Source of the DNA: Mayamaea pseudoterrestris
Taxonomy: Eukaryota; Bacillariophyta; Bacillariophyceae; Sellaphorales; Sellaphoraceae
Length of the DNA stretch: 64,000 nt
Reading direction: 5' to 3'
Assembly: GCA_027923505.1 (NCBI GenBank)
Contig: BROI01000006.1
Location: 186,001-250,000 of the forward strand
Shown: positions 1 through 12,371 of the stretch, in pieces
How positions within the stretch are numbered: the first letter of the stretch is position 1
Layout of the letters: each line of letters starts with the position of its first letter
The notes under the pieces: generated by a model
What the model was told of the DNA's origin: nothing
The model's input: only the letters and a program-made list of their open reading frames with translations
The model's database searches: none
Translations under genes and position numbers: made by a program

Positions 1-2065
1 ACAAAGAACATACATTTTTTAAGTGATTAGACCACAAAGGCTTGTCACCTTGGGTGTGAAACCCATCCCTTTGCCATGAGACTCCGCACATTCAACCAAT
101 GGTTGAATGTGCCAGCCATGTACCCTTTTTGGCTACACAAACCATCATTGTTGCCAGTTGAGCCCTCCAATCCATTTCAATTCATGTCTGGTGTCATGAT
201 GGGCCAATGCTTAAGTCAGTTGCACCCACCCATTCCAGTCTCCACCACCATGTATGTCATGGTGAGACTCGGCAGATCCAACAACTTGTTGAATCTGCTA
301 GCAGCGCACCTCAAGTGGCACTCCAGACTGCCAGAATGGCCTGCCAGTTTTGAAATACAAAGAACATACATTTTTTAAGTGATTAGACCACAAAGGCTTG
401 TCACCTTGGGTGTGAAACCCATCCCTTTGCCATGAGACTCCGCTGTACCCTTTTTGGCTACATGAACCATCATTGTTGCCAGCTGAGCCCTCCAATCCAT
501 TTCAATTCATGTTTGGTGTCATGATGGGCCAATGCTTAAGTCAGTTGCACCCACCCATTCCAGTCTCCACCACCATGTATGTCATGGTGAGACTCGGCAG
601 ATCCAACAACTTGTTGAATCTGCTAGCAGCGCACCTCAAGTGGCACTCCAGACTGCCAGAATGGCCTGCCAGTTCTGGAATACAAAGAACATACATTTTG
701 TAAGTGATTAGACCGCAAAGGCTTGTCACCTTGGGTGTGAAACCCATCCCTTTGCCATGAGACTCCGCACATTCAACCAATGGTTGAATGTGCCAGCCGT
801 GTACCCTTTTTGGCTACACGAACCATCATTGTTGCCAGCTGAGTCCTCCAATCCATTTCAATTCATGTTTGGTGTCATGATGGGCCAATGCTTAAGTCAG
901 TTGCACCCACCCATTCCAGTCTCCACCACCATGTATGTCACGGTGAGACTAGGCAGATCCAACAACTTGTTGAATCTGCTAGCAGCGCACCTCAAGTGGC
1001 ACTCCAGACTGCCAGAATGGCCTGCCAGTTCTGGAATACAAAGAACATACATTTTGTAAGTGATTAGACCACAAAGGCTTGTCACCTTGGGTGTGAAACC
1101 CATCCCTTTGCCATGAGACTCCGCTGTACCCTTTTTGGCTACACGAACCATCATTGTTGCCAGTTGAGCCATCCAATCTATTTCAATTCATGTTTGGTGT
1201 CATGATGGGCCAATGCTTAAGTCAGTTGCACCCACCCATTCCAGTCTCCATCACCATGTATGTCATGGTGAGACTCGGCAGATCCAACAACTTGTTGAAT
1301 CTGCTAGCAGCGCACCTCAAGTGGCACTCCAGACTGCCAGAATGGCTGTACCCTTTTTGGCTACACGAACCATCATTGTTGCCAGTTGAGCCATCCAATC
1401 TATTTCAATTCATGTTTGGTGTCATGATGGGCCAATGCTTAAGTCAGTTGCACCCACCCATTCCAGTCTCCATCACCATGTATGTCATGGTGAGACTCGG
1501 CAGATCCAACAACTTGTTGAATCTGCTAGCAGCGCACCTCAAGTGGCACTCCAGACTGCCAGAATGGCCTGCCAGTTCTGGAATACAAAGAACATACATT
1601 TTGTAAGTGATTAGACCACAAAGGCTTGTCACCTTGGGTGTGAAACCCATCCCTTTGCCATGAGACTCCGCACATTCAACCAATGGTTGAATGTGCCAGC
1701 CGTGCACCCTTTTTGGCTACACAAACCATCATTGTTGCCAGTTGAGCCCTCCAATCCATTTCCATTTCATGTTTGGTGTCATGATGGGCCAATGCTTAAG
1801 TCAGTTGCACCCATTCCAATCTCCACCACCATGTATGACATGGTGAGACTCTGCATATCCAACAACTTGTTAAATCTGCCAGCACTGCACCTCAAGTGGC
1901 ACTTCCGACTGCCAGAATGGCCTGCCAGTTCTGGAATACAAAAACATACATTTTGTAAGTGATTAGACCGCAAAGGCTTGTCACCTTGGGTGTGAAACCT
2001 GTCACTGTGCCATGAGATTGCGCACATTCAACTAACATATGGTTGAATGTGCCAGCTGTGCCCCC

Positions 2066-4139
2066 TTCTTGGCTACACAAACCATCATTGTTGCCAGTTG
2101 AGCCTTCCAATCCATTTCAATTCATGTTTGGTGTCATGATGGGCCAATGCTTAAGTCAGTTGCACCCACCCATTCCAGTCTCCACCACCATGTATGTCAT
2201 GGTGAGACTCAGCAGATCCAACAACTTGTTGAATCTGCTAGCAGCACCGCAAGTGGCACTCCAGACTGCCAGAATGGCCTGCCAGTTTTGAAATACAAAG
2301 AACATACATTTTTGAAGTGATAAGACCGCAAAGGCTTGTCACCATGGGTGTGAAACCCATCCTTTTGACATGAGACTCCGCACATTCAACCAATGGTTGA
2401 ATGTGCCACACCCTTTTTGGCTACACAAACCATCATTGTTGCCAGCTGAGCCTTCCAATCCATTTCAATTCATGTTTGGTGTCATGATGGGCCAATGCTT
2501 AAGTCACAGTTGCACCCACCATTCCAGTCTCCATCACCATGTATGTCATGGTGAGAACTGCAGATCCAACAACTTGTTGAATCTGCTAGCAGCCACCTCA
2601 AGTGGCACTCCAGACTGCCAGAATGCCTGCCAGTTCTGGAATACAAAGAACATACATTTTTTAAGTGATTAGAGTGAAGGTTTGTCACCTTGGGTGTGAA
2701 CCCATCCCCTTTGCCATGAGACTCCGCACATTCAACCAATCGTTGAATGTGCCAGCACGCACCCTTTTGGCTACACAAACCATATTTGTTGCCAAGTTGA
2801 GCCCTCCAATCCATTTCCATTCATGTTTGGTGTCATGATGGGCCAATGCTTGAGTCAGTTGCACCCACCATTCCAGTCTCACCACCATGTATGTCATGGT
2901 GAGACTCGGCAGATCCAACAACTTGTTGAATCTGCTAGCAGCGCACCTCAAGTGGCACTCCAGACTGCCAGAATGGCCTGCCAGTTCTGGAATAAAAAGA
3001 ACATACATTTTGTAAGTGATTAGACCACAAAGGCTTGTCACCTTGGGTGTGAACCCATCCCCTTTGCCATGGGTCTCCACACATTGCCCAACCAATCGTT
3101 GCCCTTTTTGGCTACACAAACCATCATTGTTGCCAGTTGAGCCTTCCAATCCATTTCAATTCATGTTTGGTGTCATGATGGGCCAATGCTTAAGTCAGTT
3201 GCACCCACCCATTCCAGTCTCCACCACCATGTATGTCATGGTGAGACTCAGCAGATCCAACAACTTGTTGAATCTGCTAGCAGCGCCGCAAGTGGCACTT
3301 CAGACTGCCAGAATGGCCTGCCAGTTTTGGAATACAAAGAACATACATTTTTGAAGTGATAAGACCGCAAAGGCTTGTCACCTTGGGTGTGAAACCCATC
3401 CTTTTGCCATGAGACTCCGCGCATTCAACCAATGGTTGAATGTGCCACACCCTTTTTGGCTACACAAACCATCATTGTTGCCAGCTGAGCCTTCCAATCC
3501 ATTTCAATTCATGTTTGGTGTCATGATGGGCCAATGCTTAAGTCACAGTTGCACCCACCATTCCAGTCTCCATCACCATGTATGTCATGGTGAGAACTGC
3601 AGATCCAACAACTTGTTGAATCTGCTAGCAGCCACCTCAAGTGGCACTCCAGACTGCCAGAATGCCTGCCAGTTCTGGAATACAAAGAACATACATTTTT
3701 TAAGTGATTAGAGTGAAGGTTTGTCACCTTGGGTGTGAACCCATCCCCTTTGCCATGAGACTCCGCACATTCAACCAATCGTTGAATGTGCCAGCACGCA
3801 CCCTTTTGGCTACACAAACCATATTTGTTGCCAAGTTGAGCCCTCCAATCCATTTCCATTCATGTTTGGTGTCATGATGGGCCAATGCTTGAGTCAGTTG
3901 CACCCACCATTCCAGTCTCACCACCATGTATGTCATGGTGAGACTCGGCAGATCCAACAACTTGTTGAATCTGCTAGCAGCGCACCTCAAGTGGCACTCC
4001 AGACTGCCAGAATGGCCTGCCAGTTCTGGAATAAAAAGAACATACATTTTGTAAGTGATTAGACCACAAAGGCTTGTCACCTTGGGTGTGAACCCATCCC
4101 CTTTGCCATGGGTCTCCACACATTGCCCAACCAATCGTT
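2066..4139. repeat. Higher-order duplication, 1039-bp period, in satellite 1
   Basis: Three degenerate satellite units at about 2066-3104 are repeated at about 3105-4139 with an offset of 1039 bp. The copies share the same private indels, such as the shortened gagaactgcag segment and the altered gtctccacacattgccc segment. They differ at only a few bases (for example accatggg versus accttggg). This shows a block duplication after the units had diverged. Confidence 0.9.
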
Positions 4140-4848
4140 GTTGCCGTTCTATCCATTCATCATCATCTTTTTTGGCCACAACCACATCTGTTGTAGTTGA
4201 GCCCCCCAATCCATTTCCATTCATGTTGGGTGTCATGATGGGCCAACAGGTGGCCGTGTGCCCATCCCCCCATTTTCGATCATCATGTTGTGTCATTGGG
4301 CCATGTGAGTCACCCCACCCATCCGTCACCAACATGTATGTCATGGAGACTAGGCAGATCCAACAACTTGTTGAATCTGCTGCAGCGCACCCTCAAGTGG
4401 CACTTCAGACTGCCAGAATGGTTTCTGGAATACAAAGAACATGTCACTGCAAGGCTTGTCACCTTGGGTGTGAAACCATCCTTTTGCCATGAGACTCCAC
4501 ATTCAACCAATCTGAATGTGCCACACCCTTTTTTGGCATCACGAACCATCATTGTTGCCAGCTTAAGCCCCCAATCCAATTTTCAATTCATGTTTGGTGT
4601 CATGATGGGCCAATGCTTAAGTCAGTTGCACCCCATCCATTCCAGTTTCCACCACCATGTATGTATGGTGAGACTTGGCAGATCCAACAACTTGTTGAAT
4701 CTGCTAGCAGCGCACCTCAAGTGGCACTCCAGACTGCCAGAATGGCCTGCCAGTTCTGGAATACAAAGAACATACATTTTTTAAGTGATTAGACCACAAA
4801 GGCTTGTCACCTTGGGTGTGAAACCCATCCCTTTGCCATGAGACTCCG

Positions 4849-5126
4849 CTGTACCCTTTTTGGCTACATGAATCATCATTGTTGCCAGCTTAGCCCTCCA
4901 ATCCATTTCAATTCATGTTTGGTGTCATGATGGGCCAATGCTTAAGTCAGTTGCAACCCACCCATTCAGTCTCCACCACCATGTATGTTGTACCCTTTTT
5001 GGCTACATGAATCATCATTGTTGCCAGCTTAGCCCTCCAATCCATTTCAATTCATGTTTGGTGTCATGATGGGCCAATGCTTAAGTCAGTTGAAACCCAC
5101 CCATTCAGTCTCCACCACCATGTATG
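4849..5126. repeat. Tandem pair of truncated satellite units
   Basis: A 138-bp part of the satellite unit, from tgtaccctttttgg to ccatgtatgt, occurs twice in a row. Both copies share the rare ctacatgaatcatc and cccattcagtc variants. A similar truncated unit of 222 bp lies at 1125-1346. In each case the break joins the end of one partial unit to tgtaccc. Confidence 0.8.
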
Positions 5127-7435
5127 TGCATTGTAGACTGGAGATCCCAACTTGAATTCTACACGCCCTCAAGTGGCACTTCCTGCAGAATGGACCTGCC
5201 AGTTTTGGAATACAAAGAACATACATTTTTTTTCATAAGTGATTAGACCCAAAGGCTTGTCACCTTGGGTGTAAACCCATTCCTTTGCCATGAGACTCCG
5301 CGACATTCAACCAATGGTTGAATGTGCCGTGACCCTTTTGGCTCCAGCCATCATTTTGCCAGCTGAGCCCCAATCCATTTCAATTCATGTTTGGTGTCAT
5401 GATGGGCCAATGCTAGTCACTTGCCACCCATTCCAGTCTCCACCACCATGTATGTCATGGTGAGACTTCGGCAGATCCAACAACTTGGGCACCTCAAGTG
5501 GCACTCCAGACTGCCAGAATGGCCTGCCAGTTCTGGAATAAAAAGAACATACATTTTGTAAGTGATTAGACCACAAAGGCTTGTCACCTTGGGCGTGAAA
5601 CCCATCCCTTTGCCATGAGACTCCGCACATTCAACCAATGGTTGAATGTGCCAGCCGTGCACCCTTTTTGGCTACATAAACCATCATTGTTGCCAGCTGA
5701 GCCCTCCAATCCATTTCAATTCATGTTTGGTGTCATGATGGGCCAATGCTTAAATCAACTGCACCCACCCATTCCAGTATTCACCACCATGTATGTCATG
5801 GTGAGACTGGGCAGATCCAACAACTTGTTGAATCTGCTAGCAGCGCACCTCAAGTGGCACTCCAGACTGCCAGAATGGCCTGCCAGTTCTGGAATAAAAA
5901 GAACATACATTTTGTAAGTGATTAGACCACAAAGGCTTGTCACCTTGGGCGTGAAACCCATCCCTTTGCCATGAGACTCCGCACATTCAACCAATGGTTG
6001 AATGTGCCAGCCGTGCACCCTTTTTGGCTACATAAACCATCATTGTTGCCAGCTGAGCCCTCCAATCCATTTCAATTCATGTTTGGTGTCATGATGGGCC
6101 AATGCTTAAGTCAGTTGCACCCACCCATTCCAGTCTCCACCACCATGTATGTCATGGTGAGACTCGGCAGATCAAACAACTTGTTGAATCTGCTAGCAGC
6201 GCACCAAAAGTGGCACTCCAGACTGCCAGAATGGCTTGCCAGTTCTGGAATACAAAGAACATACATTTTTGAAGTGATTAGACCGCAAAGGCTTGTCACC
6301 TTGGGTGTGAAACCCATCCCTTTGCCATGAGACTCCGCACGTTCGACCAATGGTTGAATGTGCCAGCCATGTACCCTTTTTGGCTACACAAACCATCATT
6401 GTTGCCAGTTGAGCCACTACCTTGGTAACCACGCTTACTTGCCAGTTGAGCCCTCCAATCCATTTCAATTCATGTTTGGTGTCATGATGGGCCAATGCTT
6501 AAGTCAGTTGCACCCACCCATTCCAGTCTCCACCACCATGTATGTCATGGTGAGACTCGGCAGATCCAACAACTTGTTGAATCTGCTAGCAGCGCACCTC
6601 AAGTGGCACTCCAGACTGCCAGAATGGCTTGCCAGTTCTGGAATACAAAGAACATACATTTTTGAAGTGATTAGACCGCAAAGGCTTGTCACCTTGGGTG
6701 TGAAACCCATCCCTTTGCCATGAGACTCCGCACATTCAACCAATGGTTGAATGTGCCAGCCATGTACCCTTTTTGGCTACACAAACCATCATTGTTGCCA
6801 GTTGAGCCCTCCAATCCATTTCAATTCATGTTTGGTGTCATGATGGGCCAATGCTTAGTCAGTTGCACCCACCCATTCCAGTCTCCACCAACATGTATGT
6901 CATGATGAGACTAGGCAGATCCAACAACTTGTTGAATCTGCTAGCAGCGCACCTCAAGTGGCACTCCAGACTGCCAGAATGGCCTGCCAGTTTTGGAATA
7001 CAAAGAACATACATACATTTTGTAAGTGATTAGACCACAAAGGCTTGTCACCTTGGGTGTGAAACCCATCCCTTTGCCGTACCACCAATGGTGAATGTGC
7101 CAGCCACCATTTTTGGCTATACAAACCATCATTGTTGCCAGTTGAGCCCTCCAATCCATTTCAATTCATGTTTGGTGTCATGATGGGCCAATGCTTAGGT
7201 ATGTTGCACCCACCCATTCCAGTCTCCACCACCATGTATGTCATGGTGAGACTCGGCAGATCCAACAACTTGTTGAATCTGCTAGCAGCGCACCTCAAGT
7301 GGCACTCCAGACTGCCAGAATGGCCTGCTAGTTCTGGATTACAAAGAACATACATTCTGTAAGTGATTGGACCGCAAAGGATTGTCATCTTGGGTATAAA
7401 ACCCATCCCTTTGCCATGAGACTCCGCACATTCAA

Positions 7436-9915
7436 CCAATGGTTGAATGTGCCAGCCATGTACCCTTTTTGGCTACACAAACCATCATTGTTGCCAGCTT
7501 AGCCCTCCAATCCATTTCAATTCATGTTTGGTGTCATGATGGGCCAATGCTTAAGTCAGTTGCACCCACCCATTCCAGTCTCCACCACCATGTATGTCAT
7601 GGTGAGACTCGGCAGATCCAACAACTTGTTGAATCTGCTAGCAGCGCACCTCAAGTGGCACTCCAGACTGCCAGAATGGCCTGCCAGTTCTGGAATACAA
7701 AGAACATACATTTTTTTAGTAATTAGACCGCAAAGGCTTGTCACCTTGGGTGTGAAACCCATCCCTTTGCCATGAGACTCCGCACATTCAACCAATGGTT
7801 GAATGTGCCAGCCGTGCACCCTTTTTGGCTACACGAACCATCATTGTTGCCAGCTTAGCCCTCCAATCCATTTCAATTCATGTTTGGTGTCATGATGGGC
7901 CAATGCTTAAGTCAGTTGCACCCACCCATTCCAGTCTCCACCACCATGTATGTCATGGTGAGACTCGGCAGATCCAACAACTTGTTGAATCTGCTAGCAG
8001 CGCACCTCAAGTGGCACTCCAGACTGCCAGAATGGCCTGCCAGTTCTGGAATACAAAGAACATACATTTTTTAAGTGATTAGACCGCAAAGGCTTGTCAC
8101 CTTGGGTGTGAAACCCATCCCTTTGCCATGAGACTCCGCACATTCAACCAATGGTTGAATGTGCCAGCCGTGCACCCTTTTTGGCTACACGAACCATCAT
8201 TGTTGCCAGCTTAGCCCTCCAATCCATTTCAATTCATGTTTGGTGTCATGATGGGCCAATGCTTAGTCAGTTGCACCCACCCATTCCAGTCTCCACCAAC
8301 ATGTATGTCATGGAGAGACTAGGCAGATCCAACAACTTGTTGAATCTGCTAGCAGCGCACCTCAAGTGGCACTCCAGACAGCCAAAATGGCTTGCCAGTT
8401 TTGGAATACAAAGAACATACATTTTTGAAGTGATAAGACCGCAAAGGCTTGTCACCTTGGGTGTGAAACCCATCCCTTTGCCATGAGACTCCGCGCATTC
8501 AACCAATGGTTGAATGTGCCAGCCGTGCACCCTTTTTGGCTATACGATCCATCATTGTTGCCAGCTTAGCCCTCCAATCCATTTCAATTCATGTTTGGTG
8601 TTATGATGGGCCAATGCTTAAGTCAGTTGCACCCACCCATTCCAGTCTCCACCACCATGTATGTCATGGTGAGACTCAATGGTTGAATGTGCCAGCCATG
8701 TACCCTTTTTGGCTACACAAACCATCATTGTTGCCAGCTTAGCCCTCCAATCCATTTCAATTCATGTTTGGTGTCATGATGGGCCAATGCTTAAGTCAGT
8801 TGCACCCACCCATTCCAGTCTCCACCACCATGTATGTCATGGTGAGACTCGGCAGATCCAACAACTTGTTGAATCTGCTAGCAGCGCACCTCAAGTGGCA
8901 CTCCAGACTGCCAGAATGGCCTGCCAGTTCTGGAATACAAAGAACATACATTTTTTTAGTAATTAGACCGCAAAGGCTTGTCACCTTGGGTGTGAAACCC
9001 ATCCCTTTGCCATGAGACTCCGCACATTCAACCAATGGTTGAATGTGCCAGCCGTGCACCCTTTTTGGCTACACGAACCATCATTGTTGCCAGCTTAGCC
9101 CTCCAATCCATTTCAATTCATGTTTGGTGTCATGATGGGCCAATGCTTAAGTCAGTTGCACCCACCCATTCCAGTCTCCACCACCATGTATGTCATGGTG
9201 AGACTCGGCAGATCCAACAACTTGTTGAATCTGCTAGCAGCGCACCTCAAGTGGCACTCCAGACTGCCAGAATGGCCTGCCAGTTCTGGAATACAAAGAA
9301 CATACATTTTTTAAGTGATTAGACCGCAAAGGCTTGTCACCTTGGGTGTGAAACCCATCCCTTTGCCATGAGACTCCGCACATTCAACCAATGGTTGAAT
9401 GTGCCAGCCGTGCACCCTTTTTGGCTACACGAACCATCATTGTTGCCAGCTTAGCCCTCCAATCCATTTCAATTCATGTTTGGTGTCATGATGGGCCAAT
9501 GCTTAGTCAGTTGCACCCACCCATTCCAGTCTCCACCAACATGTATGTCATGGAGAGACTAGGCAGATCCAACAACTTGTTGAATCTGCTAGCAGCGCAC
9601 CTCAAGTGGCACTCCAGACAGCCAAAATGGCTTGCCAGTTTTGGAATACAAAGAACATACATTTTTGAAGTGATAAGACCGCAAAGGCTTGTCACCTTGG
9701 GTGTGAAACCCATCCCTTTGCCATGAGACTCCGCGCATTCAACCAATGGTTGAATGTGCCAGCCGTGCACCCTTTTTGGCTATACGATCCATCATTGTTG
9801 CCAGCTTAGCCCTCCAATCCATTTCAATTCATGTTTGGTGTTATGATGGGCCAATGCTTAAGTCAGTTGCACCCACCCATTCCAGTCTCCACCACCATGT
9901 ATGTCATGGTGAGAC
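7436..9915. repeat. Higher-order duplication, 1240-bp period, in satellite 1
   Basis: Positions 7436-8675 are repeated at 8676-9915. I found no base difference by eye, including rare variants such as atggagagact and the tttttttagtaatt tail. The junction at 8675/8676 fuses gagactc to caatggttg and so makes a truncated unit. The copies are either very recent, homogenised by conversion, or an assembly duplication. Confidence 0.9.
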
Positions 9916-11530
9916 TCTGTTGCAGCCCACAAGTGGCACTCCAGACTGCCAGAATGGCCTGCCAGTTCTGGAATACAGAACAACATACATTTTTGAAGTC
10001 TGCAAAACCGCAAAGGCTTGTCACCATGGGTGTGAAACCCATCCTTTTGACATGAGACTCCGCACATTCAACCAATGGTTGAATGTGCCAGCCGTGCACC
10101 CTTTTTGGCTACACGAACCATCATTGTTGCCAGCTTAGCCCTCCAATCCATTTCAATTTCATTTTTGGTGTCATGATGGCAATACGTCAACACCCAGTCT
10201 CCACCACCATGCATTCATGGTGAGACTCGGCAGATCCAACAACTTTTGAATTGTGCATCCAGTGGCACTCCAGACTGCCAGAAAGGCCTGCCAGCTGCCA
10301 GAAAGGCCTGCCAGACTGGAAACAGAAACATTTTTTTAGTAATTAGACCGCAAAGGCTTGTCACCTTGGGTGTGAAACCCATCCCTTTGCCATGAGACTC
10401 CGCACGTTCAACCAATGGTTGAATGTGCCAGCCGTGCACCCTTTTTGGCTACACAAACCATCATTGTTGCCAGTTGAGCCCTCCAATCCATTTCAATTCA
10501 TGTTTGGTGTCATGATGGGCCAATGCTTAAGTCAGTTGCACCCACCCATTCCAGTCTCCACCACCATGTATGTCATGGTGAGACTCGGCAGATCCAACAA
10601 CTTGTTGAATCTGCTAGCAGCGCACCTCAAGTGGCACTCCAGACTGCCAGAATGGCCTGCCAGTTCTGGAATACAAAGAACATACATTTTTGAAGTGATT
10701 AGATCGCAAAGGCTTGTCACCTTGGGTGTGAAACCCATCCCTTTGCCATGAGACTCCGCACGTTCAACCAATGGTTGAATGTGCCAGCCGTGCACCCTTT
10801 TTGGCTACACGAACCATCATTGTTGCCAGTTGAGCCCTCCAATCCATTTCAATTCATGTTTGGTGTCATGATGGGCCAATGCTTAAGTCAGTTGCACCCA
10901 CCCATTCCAGTCTCCACCACCATGTATGTCATGGTGAGACTCGGCAGATCCAACAACTTGTTGAATTTGCTAGCAGCGCACCTCAAATGGCACTCCAGAC
11001 TGCCAGAATGGCCTGCCAGTTCTGGAATACAAAGAACATACATTTTTGAAGTGATTAGACCACAAAGGCTTGTCACCTTGGGTGTGAAACCCATCCCTTT
11101 GCCATGAGACTCCGCAAATTCAACCAATGGTTGAATGTGCCAGCCGTGCACCCTTTTTGGCTACACAAACCATCATTGTTGCCAGTTGAGCCCTCCAATC
11201 CATTTCAATTCATGTTTGGTGTCATGATGGGCCAATGCTTAAGTCCATTGCACCCACCCATTCCAGTCTCCACCACCATGTATGTCATGGTGCGGCAGAT
11301 CCAACAACTTGTTGAATCTGCTAGCAGCGCACCTCAAGTGGCACTCCAGACTGCCAGAATGGCCTGCCAGTTCTGAAATACATATAACATACATTTTTTT
11401 AGTGATAAATGCAAAGGCTTGTCACCTTGGGTGTGAAACCCATCCCTTTGCCATGAGACTCTGCACATTGTACCAATGGTTGCTGTGCCAGCCGTGCACC
11501 CTTTTTGGCTACACGTACCATCAATGTTGC

Positions 11531-12042
11531 CTGTCAACCAATGCTACATGTGAGCTTAGAATGATTTCTATGCACCAATCTCACCACATATGTGTCCCCA
11601 AGCATAGCCAGAACAGAATTCATGGAACAAGACTAGTGGGGGTAATCTTTGAAGGCCTTACACTATAGCACCATGGATTTGGTCACTGTGTTGATCTTTG
11701 CCCTCCCCAACAACCGATGCTACATGTGAGCTGGGAATGATTGTTATGCACCAATCTCACCGCATACATGTATCCAAGCATAGCCAGAACAGAATTTATG
11801 GAACAAGACTAGTGGAGGTGTCGTTAAAGGCCACACACTGTAGCACCGTAGCACCTTGTAGCTGGTTACTGTGTAGCTTTGCCCTCCCAAACAACTGATG
11901 CTACACATGAGATGGGAATGATTGTTATGCACCAATTTCACTGCATACATGTCCCCAAGGATAGCCAGAACGGAATTTATGGAACAAGACTATTGGGGGT
12001 AGTCGTTGAAGGCCACACACTGTAGCACCATGGAGCGGGTTA
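11531..12042. repeat. Second satellite, 176-181-bp period (satellite 2)
   Basis: Satellite 1 stops inside a unit near 11531, and a different repeat of about three copies follows. The landmark atgctaca recurs at 11541, 11717 and 11898 (steps 176 and 181). Each unit contains atgcaccaat, catagccagaac, ggaacaagacta and tgtagcaccatgga-like stretches. Copies differ by substitutions and small insertions. I see no similarity to the 356-bp unit. Confidence 0.88.
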
Positions 12043-12109
12043 TTTATGGAACAAGACTATTGGGGGTAGTCGTTGAAGGCCACACACTGTAGCACCATGG
12101 AGCGGGTTG
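11976..12109. repeat. 67-bp direct duplication closing satellite 2
   Basis: The block beginning tttatggaacaagac and ending ccatggagcgggtt at 11976-12042 is repeated at 12043-12109 with no difference except the final base. It is the last repeat before unique sequence and lies about 260 bp upstream of the REX1B-domain start codon, so it may lie in or next to that promoter. Confidence 0.9.
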
Positions 12110-12371
12110 CAGTTTGACAGTCTTTGTGTGCGCGGAACGCGTAAAAGTCTTTGCAGGCTTTGTGAAACCATTGATCCTGCCACCTCCCCGCCCCGCGAAT
12201 GTGTTTAAGGATGTTGCCTCCATCCCGGTGTCTAACTGCTCATTTGCAAAGCACACACAACTTGATAATACCTTGGAATCGCAACGGTACTCATATATTT
12301 TCGACGAAACAAAATTCGTGCGCACTTTAGATCGCACAATTTTGCTGCGTAGTACAGTTAATGACAATAAC

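Larger units (their letters stand above)
1..11530. repeat. 356-bp tandem satellite array (satellite 1)
   Basis: About 32 head-to-tail copies of one unit fill the left end and run off the window. The phrase acaaagaacatac recurs at 1, 357, 682 and 1038, giving steps of 356, 325 and 356. The 325-bp form lacks a 31-bp block holding a palindrome with arms gcacattcaacca and tggttgaatgtgc around one base. Two more inverted repeats lie in each unit: caccatg/catggtg with a 5-base loop, and a 13-bp pair (gcagatccaacaa / ttgttgaatctgc) with one mismatch. Copies at about 2300-5500 and 9900-10350 carry many indels, whereas most others are nearly uniform. Open frames of 60-150 codons occur on both strands but change frame from unit to unit, so I read the array as non-coding. 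A centromeric, subtelomeric or other heterochromatic location cannot be decided from here. Confidence 0.97.

Noticed and set aside
1-11530. Open frames of 60-206 codons on both strands across the satellite, such as the recurring MRLRTFNQWLNVP product
   Set aside because: 356 is not a multiple of three, so the frame shifts every unit. Both strands are equally open, indels in degenerate units ignore frame, and no product resembles a known protein. They follow from the base composition of the repeat.
1-11530. A CRISPR-like array
   Set aside because: The units are 356 bp of continuous repeat with no short repeat plus unique spacer pattern, and the host is eukaryotic.
1-12109. A transposon or retroelement array
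   Set aside because: No transposase, reverse transcriptase, terminal repeats or target duplications are seen. The inverted repeats are internal to each unit.
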